Below, piece by piece: positions 53,501-62,970 of a DNA stretch of 64,000 nt. This DNA is from Opitutales bacterium. Its GTDB lineage: Bacteria > Verrucomicrobiota > Verrucomicrobiia > Opitutales > Seribacteraceae. Positions within the stretch are counted from its first letter, which is position 1. Each line of letters begins with the position of its first letter. Under the pieces are notes generated by a model. The model did no database searches and was not told where the DNA came from. It saw only the letters and a program-made list of their open reading frames with translations. Location: NCBI GenBank assembly GCA_029254745.1, contig JAQWWZ010000001.1, positions 51,088 through 115,087 of the forward strand, in the 5' to 3' direction. Both the position numbers and the translations under genes were made by a program.

Positions 53501-54601
53501 TTAATTGGTTGATACTTCTTCAATAACTTGCCCGGAAGAGTCGGTAACCCGAAAGCAAAACTCCCAGTTTTTTGTCCATGGTTGGGTCTGTTCGTTTTGA
53601 CAGATTTTTAAAAGTATTTGGTTCTCTCCCTTTTGTAATTCTCCGTCGATAAGGAATTGGTCCACTCGTGTGCCTCCACGGTGATATTCATCCCGGGCAA
53701 AAAGTAATTCTTGGTTTACCCATATCTTCCAAGCATTTTTAGACCCAAGCCGAAATTGTACTTTTTGATGTTTTGCTGAATAAAAAGAGGTTTTAGCATA
53801 GGCTACAACCTCTTTAAGTTCCCCATAGTGTTTATTTAAATCAAGCAGACCAAGACGATCACTGGAGGAAAAAGAGCTCCATTGGATTTGGCTTTTTTTT
53901 CCCTGGTAAGAATTATTATGGCGGGCTTCTGACTCGGGCTCGTACGATTTGTTAAAACCTTTTCGTTCAGTATTGTCAAAGGGGCCGAGTATATCCCACT
54001 TAGTTTTAAAACCTAGCAATGTAACCAGGTTTATTTCCTGCCCACGACTTTTTAGGGCGTCACTTGCTTCTTGAATCTGGTCAACATCCCGGGCATTTTT
54101 CAGTGCTTTTTGAAAAAGTAAAATGGCCTGCTTTTTGAGGGGTGAATTCTCTGCATCTTCGAGTATTACATCAATCGCTTCTCTGCGCAGAGAGGGCTCG
54201 GGGTCAGTCAAAAAAGATGAAAGTAAAGTCTTGGCACTAGCGGGACGACTTCTGTGAAGAATTTCAAAGGCAGCTCGCCTAGAGCTTCCCTGGTTTTTCT
54301 TGTCCTCGATAAAGGCTTTTACTTGATCCCTCGGGAAAGAAAGGGTGTCAGTAGCATGGATAATTTTTGCGATGGCACCCCGAATCCAATTGTCTCCCAC
54401 GGGATTGGCTTGGTTCATCGCATGGAGTAAAGAGGGTATCGAATTGGGTCGCAGTTGATCTGCCCAATCCATGGCTTCGACTGCTTTGATGTTACCTTCT
54501 CCGTGGGCAGAAACTTGGGTAAAGGCTTTGATGATCTTCTTTTCATAATCAGCAAGTACTTGGCTTACGATCAATGTAAAAAAGAAGAAATGTACTTTCA
54601 T
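53501..54601 (-). CDS. Secreted HEAT-repeat protein with carbohydrate-binding-like C-terminal domain
   Basis: A 366-residue secreted protein. A signal peptide (about 1-17, VSQVLA) is followed by a helical region (about 30-190) with HEAT-like pairs: SIPSLLHAMNQA, SSRRAAFEILHRS and SLRREAIDVIL. From about 200 it changes to a beta-rich domain opening WDILGPFDNTERKGF and ending in FRLGSKNAWKIWVNQELLF, which recalls the carbohydrate-binding or PA14-like domains that follow HEAT repeats in Planctomycetes-Verrucomicrobia secreted proteins. It is upstream of the PQQ propeller gene. The substrate is unknown. Confidence 0.75.
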   Translation of the reverse strand: MKVHFFFFTLIVSQVLADYEKKIIKAFTQVSAHGEGNIKAVEAMDWADQLRPNSIPSLLHAMNQANPVGDNWIRGAIAKIIHATDTLSFPRDQVKAFIEDKKNQGSSRRAAFEILHRSRPASAKTLLSSFLTDPEPSLRREAIDVILEDAENSPLKKQAILLFQKALKNARDVDQIQEASDALKSRGQEINLVTLLGFKTKWDILGPFDNTERKGFNKSYEPESEARHNNSYQGKKSQIQWSSFSSSDRLGLLDLNKHYGELKEVVAYAKTSFYSAKHQKVQFRLGSKNAWKIWVNQELLFARDEYHRGGTRVDQFLIDGELQKGENQILLKICQNEQTQPWTKNWEFCFRVTDSSGQVIEEVSTN

Positions 54602-54701
54602 TTTGTATTCCTTGATTCAGTTCCTCACTTCTGCCAACAAAAAAGAGCAAAAATATTTTTTTTGTTTTGCATGTTCCGCAAGGATTGAAACAAGTAGCGG
54701 G

Positions 54702-54878
54702 ATGAAAATAGTGAAATTATTGATTTCATTCCATATCTTTATCCTTGAAGCCGTGGCTCAAGCCCCGACTGAAATTATTAACCTGAGGTCCGGGGAGGCA
54801 CCGCCTACAAGGTGCAAAGCGAGCGGGAGATTGGATGCGTTCGTACGGTTCGACACTCAGCAAACTGTAAGCCCATGA
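54702..54878 (+). CDS. Small secreted protein (58 aa), coupled to reductase gene
   Basis: A 58-codon gene. From ATG at 54702 the first 21 residues (MKIVKLLISF...AVAQA) form a clean signal peptide with an AQA cleavage site. The mature part of about 37 residues has one Cys and no known motif (TEIINLRSGEAPPTR and FVRFDTQQTVSP). The frame extends upstream to 54603 but without signal-like sequence. Its TGA overlaps the ATG of the reductase gene as ATGA, which supports real translation. It could be a truncated remnant of a larger secreted protein, so the call is tentative. Confidence 0.5.
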   Translation: MKIVKLLISFHIFILEAVAQAPTEIINLRSGEAPPTRCKASGRLDAFVRFDTQQTVSP

Positions 54879-55894
54879 GAAATCGTACCATTTTATACCA
54901 AGATCGAGGGAATCCACTTGAGGTTCTTTCCTTAGAGGAGTTACCTATGCCCAAGCCAGGCAAAGGAGAAGTGCTTATTCAAATGTTGGCTGCCACCATC
55001 CATCCCTCAGATTTTGGCCTGATAAATGGCTCCTATGGAAAGCTTCGTGATCTCCCTGCGGTTGGGGGCAGGGAAGGGGTAGGCAAAGTGATTGAAACCG
55101 GGGCCGAAGTGGATAAAAAAGTTATTGGTAAATTGGTGGCGATGCCGGATGCTCAAGGTGCATGGCAGGAATTTGTAGTCACGCAAACAGATAACTTACT
55201 ACTCGTTCCTTCTTTAGTGCCTCCTGAACAGTTGGCTGTTGCTATCCTTAATCCCATGACAGCCTGGCGCTTATTGCATGATTTTGAGTATTTGAAAGAG
55301 GGAGATTTTATCATTCAAAATGCAGGTAATTCTGCTGTCGGCTTAGCGGTAATCCAATTTGCTAAAATGCTAGGGGTACCTTGTATCAGTTTGGTTCGAA
55401 CCGAAGAAAGATTACATCAAATGAAGGAGTTTGGGGTGGAACATGTTTTGTTGGATGACGACGCAGTGCCCGGTCGAGTGCTGGAGATTACCAAGGGGCA
55501 AAAATGTGCACTGGGACTCAATTCCATTGGAGGAAGGAGTTCTCTGCGTGTTGCCCGATCTCTTCGTTCAAGTGGGGTGCTCGTGACTTTTGGGGCCATG
55601 GATAGTTCACCAATACGCTTCCCTACGAGAGAATTGATTTTTGAAGATATTCGGTTTGTGGGGTTTTGGTTGGATCGTTGGAAAAGTAAACAAACTCCGG
55701 CAAGTTTACGAAATGCCATTGAGCATGTGCTTCAACCCCTCGCTCTTGACCAAGTGCGCTATCCGATCGACAAAATATTTCCCTTGGAAGATTTCGAATT
55801 GGCCCTGAAGCGAAATATGGAGTCCAGGTGGGGGAAGGTGTTACTTTCCCCAAACCCAGAAAATTTACTGGAAGCTAGGAAGATATCCTCTTAA
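54875..55894 (+). CDS. MECR-like / zinc-free medium-chain reductase
   Basis: A 339-residue NADPH-dependent medium-chain reductase of the quinone/2-enoyl thioester reductase type. The start at 54875 (MRNRTILYQDRGNPLEV) fits the family; the frame runs 21 residues further upstream. GRE-G-V-G-K-V, the IQNAGNSAVGLAVIQFAKMLG NADPH motif and the ALNSIGG-like GLNSIGGRSSL block match MECR/ETR-type enzymes that reduce trans-2-enoyl thioesters. The usual zinc Cys and His of alcohol dehydrogenases are absent. It overlaps the small secreted gene (4 bases) and, convergently, the amidase gene by 20 bases. Confidence 0.85.
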   Translation: MRNRTILYQDRGNPLEVLSLEELPMPKPGKGEVLIQMLAATIHPSDFGLINGSYGKLRDLPAVGGREGVGKVIETGAEVDKKVIGKLVAMPDAQGAWQEFVVTQTDNLLLVPSLVPPEQLAVAILNPMTAWRLLHDFEYLKEGDFIIQNAGNSAVGLAVIQFAKMLGVPCISLVRTEERLHQMKEFGVEHVLLDDDAVPGRVLEITKGQKCALGLNSIGGRSSLRVARSLRSSGVLVTFGAMDSSPIRFPTRELIFEDIRFVGFWLDRWKSKQTPASLRNAIEHVLQPLALDQVRYPIDKIFPLEDFELALKRNMESRWGKVLLSPNPENLLEARKISS

Positions 55895-56750
55895 TAAGGC
55901 TGGGCAAAGAGAAATATTTTCCCGGGCAAACTGTATGGTTTTTGTGGAGTATTTTATGGGTCGTTACTTGTGACCTCGAAACCTTGCACCTTTTCATGAG
56001 GTATTCACACAAGCCTTCCAGGGCAGTCATCTGCTTGGTGGTTGGAGAGCGAAGTTCAAAGTTTCCAATCAGACAGATTCCAATACTTTCCCGATTCCAT
56101 GCCAGCTTTTTCATGTGCCCACCATCGAGTTGGGCTTTCCACCGTCCACCCAAGTAAACCTCACCGTCGTAAGCCTTTCTCGACCCATTTGAAATTACGA
56201 AATGATAGGCCAGCCCATTCTTCATACCCCTAGCTTTGTGTACGCGATGCATGTTCATGGCGTCGTCCACCGGGGTCGCAGAGTGATGAATTACTATTCT
56301 CTTCCATTTTCCGGATTTTGGCCTGATGGCATTGAGTGACTTCAGGGTTGATGACCTTAGCAACTGCGGAGGAGGGGTGTAGGTGCTTCCTTTAATCGGG
56401 ATGATCAATTTTTGGCCGATCTTGATTAAGTCCGGTCGGTCAATCTTGTTAATCAAGGCGAGGGTTGATGTTTTTACACGAAAACGGCTGGCAATACTCC
56501 CCAAACTTTCTCCTTTTTTGACTTGGTGAGTAATTTCACTGGATGTTCCCGATGGAATCTTTAATTTTTTTCCAACATAAAGAAGATTTGGGTTGGAAAT
56601 TCCGTTGATTGCTTGCAAGGCACTGGTCGAAACCCCATATTTGCCCGCAATGCCTCCAAGGGTCTCATTTTTTTGCACCACATGTGACTTTTCAGCCACA
56701 ACTGAAAGAGTCCCAAGTACAAAGACTAAAATTATCCAAAATTTCCTCAT
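55875..56750 (-). CDS. N-acetylmuramoyl-L-alanine amidase with two LysM domains
   Basis: A 291-residue secreted cell-wall enzyme. A signal peptide (about 1-19) precedes two LysM modules (about 22-66, HVVQKNETLGGIAGKYGV; and about 75-118, HQVKKGESLGSIASRFRV). The Amidase_2 domain follows, with the zinc His in VIHHSATPVDDA, AYHFVISNGSRKAYDG, and the later GHMKKLAWNRESIGICLIGNF and CPGKYF. It cuts the amide between MurNAc and the stem peptide. The last 20 bases overlap the convergent reductase gene. No immunity or lysis cassette is near, so a housekeeping role in cell-wall turnover is likely. Confidence 0.92.
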   Translation of the reverse strand: MRKFWIILVFVLGTLSVVAEKSHVVQKNETLGGIAGKYGVSTSALQAINGISNPNLLYVGKKLKIPSGTSSEITHQVKKGESLGSIASRFRVKTSTLALINKIDRPDLIKIGQKLIIPIKGSTYTPPPQLLRSSTLKSLNAIRPKSGKWKRIVIHHSATPVDDAMNMHRVHKARGMKNGLAYHFVISNGSRKAYDGEVYLGGRWKAQLDGGHMKKLAWNRESIGICLIGNFELRSPTTKQMTALEGLCEYLMKRCKVSRSQVTTHKILHKNHTVCPGKYFSLPSLIKRISS

Positions 56751-56863
56751 CTACCTACACTATTTCTTTTCGAAACTTGAAAACTTGGCAACCTATATCT
56801 TGTTTGGTGCGGGACTAATTATCTTTATAAAGAGCATTTAACCAAAAATACCTGAAATATTAA

Positions 56864-57268
56864 ATGAAATTAAAAACAAAAATGTGGCTTGTATCCCAAG
56901 GCCTGTTGCTTGTCACAGCCATCATCATACAGCTCACATTTTATGGAGGTATCAAAGTAGGGCCAATTCTTGGCATGGCCAAACGCCCATATCTCGATAT
57001 TATTCAAGCTGTTGAGCCAGTTGTTCCTAATTCGATTTTGGCTCAAAACCTTCCCCCCGAAGCTTATGATGCCCGAATTCCGATGTCGCGGGATCAGGTG
57101 GTAAAGTCAAACTTGGGAGCCTATCGAAAAGCGGCTCAGCAAGAGCATGGCCTACGCACAGCTTTATTTGGAGGGATCCTGGTAAACATTTTATACTTTA
57201 TAGCCTACCATATACTTTTTATCTTTTTTACTAGGAGTATTGAGAGGCACAAAAAGCGGGGAAATTGA
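56864..57268 (+). CDS. Hypothetical membrane protein, two helices
   Basis: A 134-residue protein with an N-terminal helix (about 7-27) and a C-terminal helix (about 104-126), and a soluble stretch of about 75 residues between. It ends in a basic RSIERHKKRGN tail, which suggests the C-terminus stays in the cytoplasm and the middle part faces the periplasm. I do not recognise the family. The next gene starts 77 bases downstream. Confidence 0.6.
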   Translation: MKLKTKMWLVSQGLLLVTAIIIQLTFYGGIKVGPILGMAKRPYLDIIQAVEPVVPNSILAQNLPPEAYDARIPMSRDQVVKSNLGAYRKAAQQEHGLRTALFGGILVNILYFIAYHILFIFFTRSIERHKKRGN

Positions 57269-57345
57269 GAAAGATTTTTTTTTGGGGTTGCTTAAAGATA
57301 AAATCCTTTTTGCATATAGACATTCTCCACCACTCTTAATCAATT

Positions 57346-58437
57346 ATGTCCAAGAAGTTCGCAAGTTTTCTGACAGCTCTTTTTTTCGTCCCTATCTTTT
57401 TGTTCGGTCAATACAATACAGGTAACCGGTACACCGCATTGTCTTCCGAAAAACCTGTCACTGACTACTTTGACAATGTAGACGACAAAAGTTTTTACCA
57501 ACGCCAACGCATCCACGGGATGAAGAGTGAAATAAATGACTATTCTGAGCGGCTTCACAACTTGCAATCCCGTTTTGATGAAATTTTCTATGGTCTTTCT
57601 CGGGGTAATTCTTTTAGCAAACCTTTCAATACGGAAATTAACCCAACTCGTCCTACAAAAAAGGATTTGTATGAGCCCCGTTCCCGTCAAACTTACAAAT
57701 CTTTAGCACCGAGAGGCTCTCAACTAGGGGATTCTTTTGAACAGGGGCAATCTTCTTCTCCTCCATTCGGTTCCTCAGATCTTTTTGAACCTCAAGAGCA
57801 AAACCCTGTAAACCAGCTTGCATTTCAAGTGGAAGCCCCCGGTACCTACACCAAAGATGGGAAAACGAAAGCATTATTTAATCCAAATAATCATAGTGGT
57901 TCTGGCAAGCTTGGGAAGTATTTTATTCTTACCCCAGGCTATGCAATTCCATATAAAGTGCACAAACCATCTTCACCCCCGATCAATAAACAACGGTATC
58001 GGCGCTACGACCCTGGTGTAAGTTTGACTGTTGCAGGTGGTTTCGAAAAGAATAATTTTCGCTTTGGCTTGGGGGGAATGTACAAAAGGCATCGCCACCA
58101 CGAGACCTCTTATGAATATAACCTTATCTATCCTGGACCCAGTCACAGGCAATACTTTCGCCACTGTTCCGAAACCTTTGCTGGATTTCTCGACTTGGGG
58201 TATGAAGCATCATTATGGGGGAATTTAGACGGCTATATCGGCTTGGGTCTTGGGTATTATCTAACTTTGGTGGAGGACCCCAGGGAAAGAAAAGACCATG
58301 GTTTTTTTGCAACCGGTAATATCGGATTGGCCTACAATTTTAATCAGATGATTGCCTTACGATTGGGATACCGATACGCCCATGAAAAAGAAGTCCCCGC
58401 CCACATTGCAGAGCTTGGGTTAGATTTCGAGTTTTAA
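57346..58437 (+). CDS. Outer-membrane beta-barrel protein with long N-terminal region
   Basis: A 363-residue secreted protein. A signal peptide (about 1-21, FVPIFLFG) is followed by about 180 low-complexity residues rich in Ser, Pro, Asn and Gln. From about 185 it becomes a run of amphipathic strands: GKYFILTPGYAIPY, PGVSLTVAGGFEKNNFRFGLGG, ETFAGFLDLGYEASLWG, GYIGLGLGYYLTL, ALRLGYRYAH and the ending AELGLDFEF. A C-terminal Phe is typical of outer-membrane proteins. This resembles the eight-stranded OmpA/OmpW-type barrels, but I cannot name it. The acyltransferase gene follows after 5 bases. Confidence 0.7.
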   Translation: MSKKFASFLTALFFVPIFLFGQYNTGNRYTALSSEKPVTDYFDNVDDKSFYQRQRIHGMKSEINDYSERLHNLQSRFDEIFYGLSRGNSFSKPFNTEINPTRPTKKDLYEPRSRQTYKSLAPRGSQLGDSFEQGQSSSPPFGSSDLFEPQEQNPVNQLAFQVEAPGTYTKDGKTKALFNPNNHSGSGKLGKYFILTPGYAIPYKVHKPSSPPINKQRYRRYDPGVSLTVAGGFEKNNFRFGLGGMYKRHRHHETSYEYNLIYPGPSHRQYFRHCSETFAGFLDLGYEASLWGNLDGYIGLGLGYYLTLVEDPRERKDHGFFATGNIGLAYNFNQMIALRLGYRYAHEKEVPAHIAELGLDFEF

Positions 58438-58442
58438 TTGGT

Positions 58443-59114
58443 ATGCCACCTGTCCTGCAGGGCAGTACTCCTCGAAAAAAGGGTTTGCTCGTCAAAATTT
58501 TTTTGATCCCTCTGGGGGTAATTTATCGGCTTTGGACATTGTCCATTCGCATGCGTTACGCTCAAGAAAATGGCCGTGATGAATTGGGGAAGCATCCCGA
58601 ATCAGTTGTGCTTACCCTTTGGCATAATCGGCTTTTTCTAGCGGGTGAGTGGCACAACCGTTATCGGAAAGATAAAAGAATATATGGTCTCATTAGCGCC
58701 AGTAAAGATGGTGCATGGCTTCAAACCTTTTACGGGTGGACTGGTATTCGTGCGGTTCGAGGTTCTCAAAATCGGCGTGGCATGCAAGCCATCCGAGAAC
58801 TGGTAAAAGTGATTACTGTAGGTCATAACGATGCAGGTATTACTCCCGACGGTTCTCGTGGACCCAAGTACCAGGCAAAACCCGGGGCTATAGCAGTCGC
58901 GAAGATAACGAAAGCACCGATTCTTTTGCTTTCCTTTGAGTATACCCGTGCGTTGAGACTAAAATCATGGGATGGCTTTGTGATCCCTTTTCCTTTTTCA
59001 TCGGTTAAGGTCACAACGAAACTATTCGGATTTGATTTTCTTTGCAAAGATCGAACTTTGGAAGAAGCCGCCCAATTTGTGGAAGACAAACTCAACCAAA
59101 TAACCAAAGACTGA
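58443..59114 (+). CDS. DUF374-type lysophospholipid acyltransferase
   Basis: A 223-residue membrane-associated acyltransferase. The catalytic H-x4-D-like motif appears as LWHNRLFLAGEWHNR with GLISASKDGAWLQTFY, and a second PDGSRGPKYQAKPGA motif is typical of DUF374. An N-terminal hydrophobic helix (about 15-30) anchors it to the membrane. Related proteins act on lipid A or phospholipids. The position behind an outer-membrane barrel gene (5 bases) and before an ABC exporter pair supports an envelope role. The substrate is not known. Confidence 0.87.
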   Translation: MPPVLQGSTPRKKGLLVKIFLIPLGVIYRLWTLSIRMRYAQENGRDELGKHPESVVLTLWHNRLFLAGEWHNRYRKDKRIYGLISASKDGAWLQTFYGWTGIRAVRGSQNRRGMQAIRELVKVITVGHNDAGITPDGSRGPKYQAKPGAIAVAKITKAPILLLSFEYTRALRLKSWDGFVIPFPFSSVKVTTKLFGFDFLCKDRTLEEAAQFVEDKLNQITKD

Positions 59115-59172
59115 TTGCTCTTTGCAAAACTTCCGCTATGCCTACGGATGTAAATGGTTATAACCTATTTCC

Positions 59173-59910
59173 TTGAAACCTATTCTCCAAACCCATTCTC
59201 TTACCAAAGTTTTTCGTGGTGTAAGTGCGGTGGATGACCTCGCCTTCTCTTTGGAGAAGGCATCCATCACCGCTTTATTGGGAGGCAATGGTGCGGGCAA
59301 AACAACAACTCTCTCGATGCTCTTGGGTTTATTACGGCCGACCTCCGGGAGTATTTATCTTTTCGGCCAAGACTTTATTAAAAACCGTTTTTCTGTCTTG
59401 AATCGGATGAATTTTTCCTCTCCTTACGTTGACCTTCCGCAAAGGTTGACCGTCTGGGAAAACCTGCTGGTTTACGCAAAGCTTTATGGGGTGGTTAACC
59501 CCAAAAAACGGGTTGAAGAAGTAGCTGAGTCTTTTCGTATTGAAAATTTATTAAACCAACGCCTTCGCCGTTTGTCTTCGGGTCAAAAAACAAGAGTATC
59601 TTTAGCCAAGTCCTTCATCAATAAGCCCGAATTCCTTTTACTCGATGAGCCAACAGCCAGCTTGGATCCTGATACTACTTCCTGGATCCGAGAGCTTCTT
59701 CGCCAATACCGGGACGAACAGGGAGCCACCATTCTTTTTGCCAGTCATGATATGAGGGAAGTGGAACTCTTATGTGACAAAGCCCTCCTGATGAAAGAAG
59801 GCAGGCTCGTGGAAGAAGGTACCCCCAAGGAGCTTTTGGAAAAATACAACCGTGACAACCTCGAGGATGTGTTTCTCCAAGTAAACCGAAAGAAAAAAAA
59901 GGATGACTGA
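59173..59910 (+). CDS. ABC transporter ATP-binding protein (exporter)
   Basis: A 245-residue ABC ATPase. Walker A is GGNGAGKTT (36-44), the Q-loop region is FSSPYVDLPQRLTVWENLLVY, the signature is LSSGQKTRVSLAKSF, and Walker B is FLLLDEPTASLD. The H-loop is ASHDM. The start codon is TTG. It overlaps the permease gene by 8 bases. The type matches ABC-2 exporters (drug, lipid or polysaccharide export). No regulator or substrate clue is near, except that the preceding genes concern the envelope. Confidence 0.93.
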   Translation: MKPILQTHSLTKVFRGVSAVDDLAFSLEKASITALLGGNGAGKTTTLSMLLGLLRPTSGSIYLFGQDFIKNRFSVLNRMNFSSPYVDLPQRLTVWENLLVYAKLYGVVNPKKRVEEVAESFRIENLLNQRLRRLSSGQKTRVSLAKSFINKPEFLLLDEPTASLDPDTTSWIRELLRQYRDEQGATILFASHDMREVELLCDKALLMKEGRLVEEGTPKELLEKYNRDNLEDVFLQVNRKKKKDD

Positions 59911-60709
59911 GCTTAAAAGTTCTTCAAAAGGGCGCATCCTTGCCCTTTTTACCCGCTACTATTTTCTTTTGCGCAGTAGTTGGCCACGGATCATTGAGAT
60001 CGCTTATTGGCCCACCATGCAGATGGTGATGTGGGGCTTCGTCTCCAAGCATTTTGCCCCAAGCAGTCCGGAGCTTACCGCGGGCGGGGTGCTTATATCG
60101 GTTGTCCTTATCTGGGATACCCTGTTTCGATCTCATATCAGTTACACCCTTTCCTTTTTGGAGGAGATGTGGTCCCGCAATTTGGGCAACCTTTTCGTTG
60201 CCCCGCTGCGTCCATGGGAGTTAATGCTCGGATTGGCCTGTATTTCTTTGATTCGTACCTTGATTGGTATGATTCCCGCCGCCTTACTCGCGATTCCATT
60301 CTTTGGTGTATCCGTTTTTGATATGGGCCTCCCACTCTTTGCCTTTTTCTTTAACCTGGTCCTCACCGGGTGGGCTATGTCGCAATTTGTAACTGCTATT
60401 CTTATCCGTTATGGATTGGGTGCTGAAAGCTTGACCTGGGTCTTACCTTTTTTAATCGCTCCCTTTTCCTGCATTTATTATCCGCTATCCACTTTGCCGG
60501 TATGGATGCAGGATGTGGCCAGTTTTATTCCCACCACTTATGTTTTTGAGGGGATGCGTGCCCTGCTTATCGAAGGGGTTTGGCGGCAGGATTTATTACT
60601 GCAAGCCCTCGGCTTAAATGTTGTTTATTTGGGGCTTGGCATGTGGACTTTCCTTTTTGCTTTCCGGGTGGCCCGTACTCACGGGTTGCTTTTGCAGGCA
60701 GGTGAATAA
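59903..60709 (+). CDS. ABC-2 type transporter permease
   Basis: A 268-residue membrane partner of the preceding ATPase with about six helices. The segments WPTMQMVMWGFVSKH, the amphipathic loop EEMWSRNLGNLFVAPLRPWELMLG and FIPTTYVFEGMRALLIEG are characteristic of the ABC-2 permease family. The overlap with the ATPase gene (8 bases) shows coupled translation. Substrate is unknown. The gene ends 64 bases before dapL. Confidence 0.9.
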   Translation: MTELKSSSKGRILALFTRYYFLLRSSWPRIIEIAYWPTMQMVMWGFVSKHFAPSSPELTAGGVLISVVLIWDTLFRSHISYTLSFLEEMWSRNLGNLFVAPLRPWELMLGLACISLIRTLIGMIPAALLAIPFFGVSVFDMGLPLFAFFFNLVLTGWAMSQFVTAILIRYGLGAESLTWVLPFLIAPFSCIYYPLSTLPVWMQDVASFIPTTYVFEGMRALLIEGVWRQDLLLQALGLNVVYLGLGMWTFLFAFRVARTHGLLLQAGE

Positions 60710-60773
60710 AAAAAGCAAGCATTCCCAATTGCCAAAACCTTGAACTTTCTCATCATCAATCAGTTTTTAAATC

Positions 60774-61997
60774 ATGGCTAGAATTAATCAAAACTACGAC
60801 AAATTAGCTGCGGGCTATCTCTTTCCGGAGATTGCTAAACGCACCCACGCCTTTTCGGAAAAGAATCCGGATGCCCAAGTCCTTCGCCTGGGGATTGGTG
60901 ACACCACGGAACCTATTGTTTCTTCTGTCCTGGAGGGCTTAAGGGATGGGGTCAATGCATTGGGTGCAGCTGAATCTTATTCGGGTTATGGCCCATCTGA
61001 GGGAATTTCTCCGCTCCGTGAGTCACTGGCAAAATTATACGCTGAACGTGGGCTATCCCTGGATCCCAGTGAGTTTTTTGTAAGCGACGGGGCCAAGTCT
61101 GATTCGGCAAACATTCAGGGGATTTTTTCGGATGACTGTGTGGTTGCAGTCCAGGATCCTGCCTACCCGGTGTATGTGGATAGCAATGTGATCGCAGGCC
61201 GTACCGGGCAGGCCACCCAAGAGGGATATGAAGGATTGGTTTATATGCCCTGCACGGAGGAAAATGGATTCTTTCCCGAGTTGCCCAAACAGAAAGTTGA
61301 CCTCATTTATATCTGCAGTCCTAATAACCCTACCGGTGCGGTGGCTACAAGGGAACAATTAAAAACATTCGTTGACTATGCCAATGAGCATAAAGCCATT
61401 ATCTTTTTTGATTCGGCTTATGCTGCCTTCATCACTGATCCGGATCTCCCACGATCGATCTATGAAATTGAAGGTGCGGAAAAGTGTGCTATAGAATTTA
61501 ACAGTTTTTCAAAGACTGCTGGTTTTACTGGAGTTCGGTTAGCTTGGACAATTGTGCCCAAAGCCTGTCAGACCGAAGACTCCGAACCCGGAAAACTTCA
61601 TGCTTTATGGACGCGTCGGCAAAATACCTTTTTCAATGGAGCCTCCAATGTTGTCCAGGCAGGCGGGGTTGCAGCCCTTAGCCCAGAGGGTCGAAAGCAA
61701 ACCGATGAACAGGTTGCATTTTATTTGGAGAACGCAAGAATTATCAATGAAGGCCTCACTTCCTTGGGTATTACCACCTACGGGAGCGATAACGCTCCCT
61801 ATGTTTGGCTCAAAACTCCCGACGGGCTATCCTCTTGGGAATTCTTTGATAAATTGCTTAATGAATGCCATGTGGTGGGTACCCCAGGTTCTGGGTTTGG
61901 TCCGGCAGGGGAAGGTTTTTTTCGCCTCAGTGCATTTGGTCATCGGACCAATGTGGAAAAAGCGGTTCAGTCGATCAAAGAAAACCTCAAGCTTTAA
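60774..61997 (+). CDS. dapL: LL-diaminopimelate aminotransferase
   Basis: A 407-residue PLP enzyme that converts tetrahydrodipicolinate directly to LL-diaminopimelate, giving lysine and peptidoglycan building blocks. The N-terminal [20 protein letters not shown] is diagnostic for DapL. The PLP Lys is in [16 protein letters not shown], with [20 protein letters not shown] and [13 protein letters not shown] before it. Length is as usual (about 410). The DapL route is typical of Verrucomicrobia, Chlamydiae, plants and cyanobacteria. It is monocistronic. Confidence 0.97.
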   Translation: MARINQNYDKLAAGYLFPEIAKRTHAFSEKNPDAQVLRLGIGDTTEPIVSSVLEGLRDGVNALGAAESYSGYGPSEGISPLRESLAKLYAERGLSLDPSEFFVSDGAKSDSANIQGIFSDDCVVAVQDPAYPVYVDSNVIAGRTGQATQEGYEGLVYMPCTEENGFFPELPKQKVDLIYICSPNNPTGAVATREQLKTFVDYANEHKAIIFFDSAYAAFITDPDLPRSIYEIEGAEKCAIEFNSFSKTAGFTGVRLAWTIVPKACQTEDSEPGKLHALWTRRQNTFFNGASNVVQAGGVAALSPEGRKQTDEQVAFYLENARIINEGLTSLGITTYGSDNAPYVWLKTPDGLSSWEFFDKLLNECHVVGTPGSGFGPAGEGFFRLSAFGHRTNVEKAVQSIKENLKL

Positions 61998-62149
61998 ACC
62001 TAAGAAGAGCTACCTTCTCTTCCCTCATTTTTACTAGGAGCTGGAGGGGCTTCTCGTGTCCGACTTTAAGTTGTGTGTAATGCACAGATGAAGTTGTACC
62101 CACTTCCATCCATCCCTTATGATTATGCAATGGTGACCATTGCGTCTAT

Positions 62150-62928
62150 TTTCGCATCAGTAATTTTGGGAGGGAACTTGTAGGCATCTGTTGACTTTTG
62201 CTTATTGCCTTTTACTAAAGTTTAAACCGAAAGAAGATTGATCTTCGGGTTGTTTTTGGGGGCTTGGGTCTCCAGTTTTTGATTGCTTGTGTCGTGCTGC
62301 GGGTATCCTGGATTGAAAGCTGTTTTGGCGGGGTAGCCAAAATGTTTGCCGTTGCCCTCAAAATATCCATCGATGCAGCCGGCTTTGTCATTTGGTCTTT
62401 AGTCGAATATCGAATCGATGAATCAGGCCTTCCAAGGTCAAGGATTTGTTTTCGCCTTCATGGCCCTCCCCAGCATTTTATTTTTCTCTGCACTTTCTTC
62501 CCTCCTATATTATTTTGGGATTTTACAAGCTGTGGTTCGGATCATGGCATGGGTACTAAGCCGAGGTATGAAGTTATCTGGTCCGGAAAGCCTGTCTGCA
62601 GCCGCAAATGTATTTGTTGGGAAAACGGAAGCTCGGTTATTAGTGAAGCCCTTTGTTTCTAAAATGAGTTGTTCCAAATTTCTGGCTCTGATCATCTATC
62701 CTGGAAATCTGTATTTCTTGCCACCTTCGCACCCTGTGGCTTTGCCAATTTTATGTCTGTAGGTGTTCAAGCCTTGGACACTGGGGAACTGTCACCGGAT
62801 AGACGGTCCGACCTTGCCAGTCTTGGGTTTAAGTCATTGATCGGGGCACTTTGGCCAGTTTACTACCCGCTTCAATTGCAGGTCTCTTCTTCCAAGAGTC
62901 TTCAGGATTGTTTCGTGAAACAGCCTGA
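62150..62928 (+). pseudogene. Decayed concentrative nucleoside transporter (CNT/NupC)
   Basis: Pieces of a CNT-family nucleoside transporter can be read in order in different frames. The N-terminal piece (about 62222-62420) has NRKKIDLRVVFGGLGLQFLI. The second (62418-62700) has FVFAFMALPSILFFSALSSL and GPESLSAAANVFVGKTEARL, the conserved nucleoside-binding core. The third (about 62700-62860) has APCGFANFMSVGVQ and RRSDLASLGFKSLIG. A last piece runs in yet another frame to TGA at 62926-62928, with GTLASLLPASIAGLFFQESS. About 120-150 residues between pieces two and three are missing. The start is not defined; there is a stop (TAA) just before the first piece. Clearly non-functional. Confidence 0.87.
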
Positions 62929-62970
62929 GTTATTTGTCCTTTGTCTTTCAGTCCACAAACTTAATTACAA

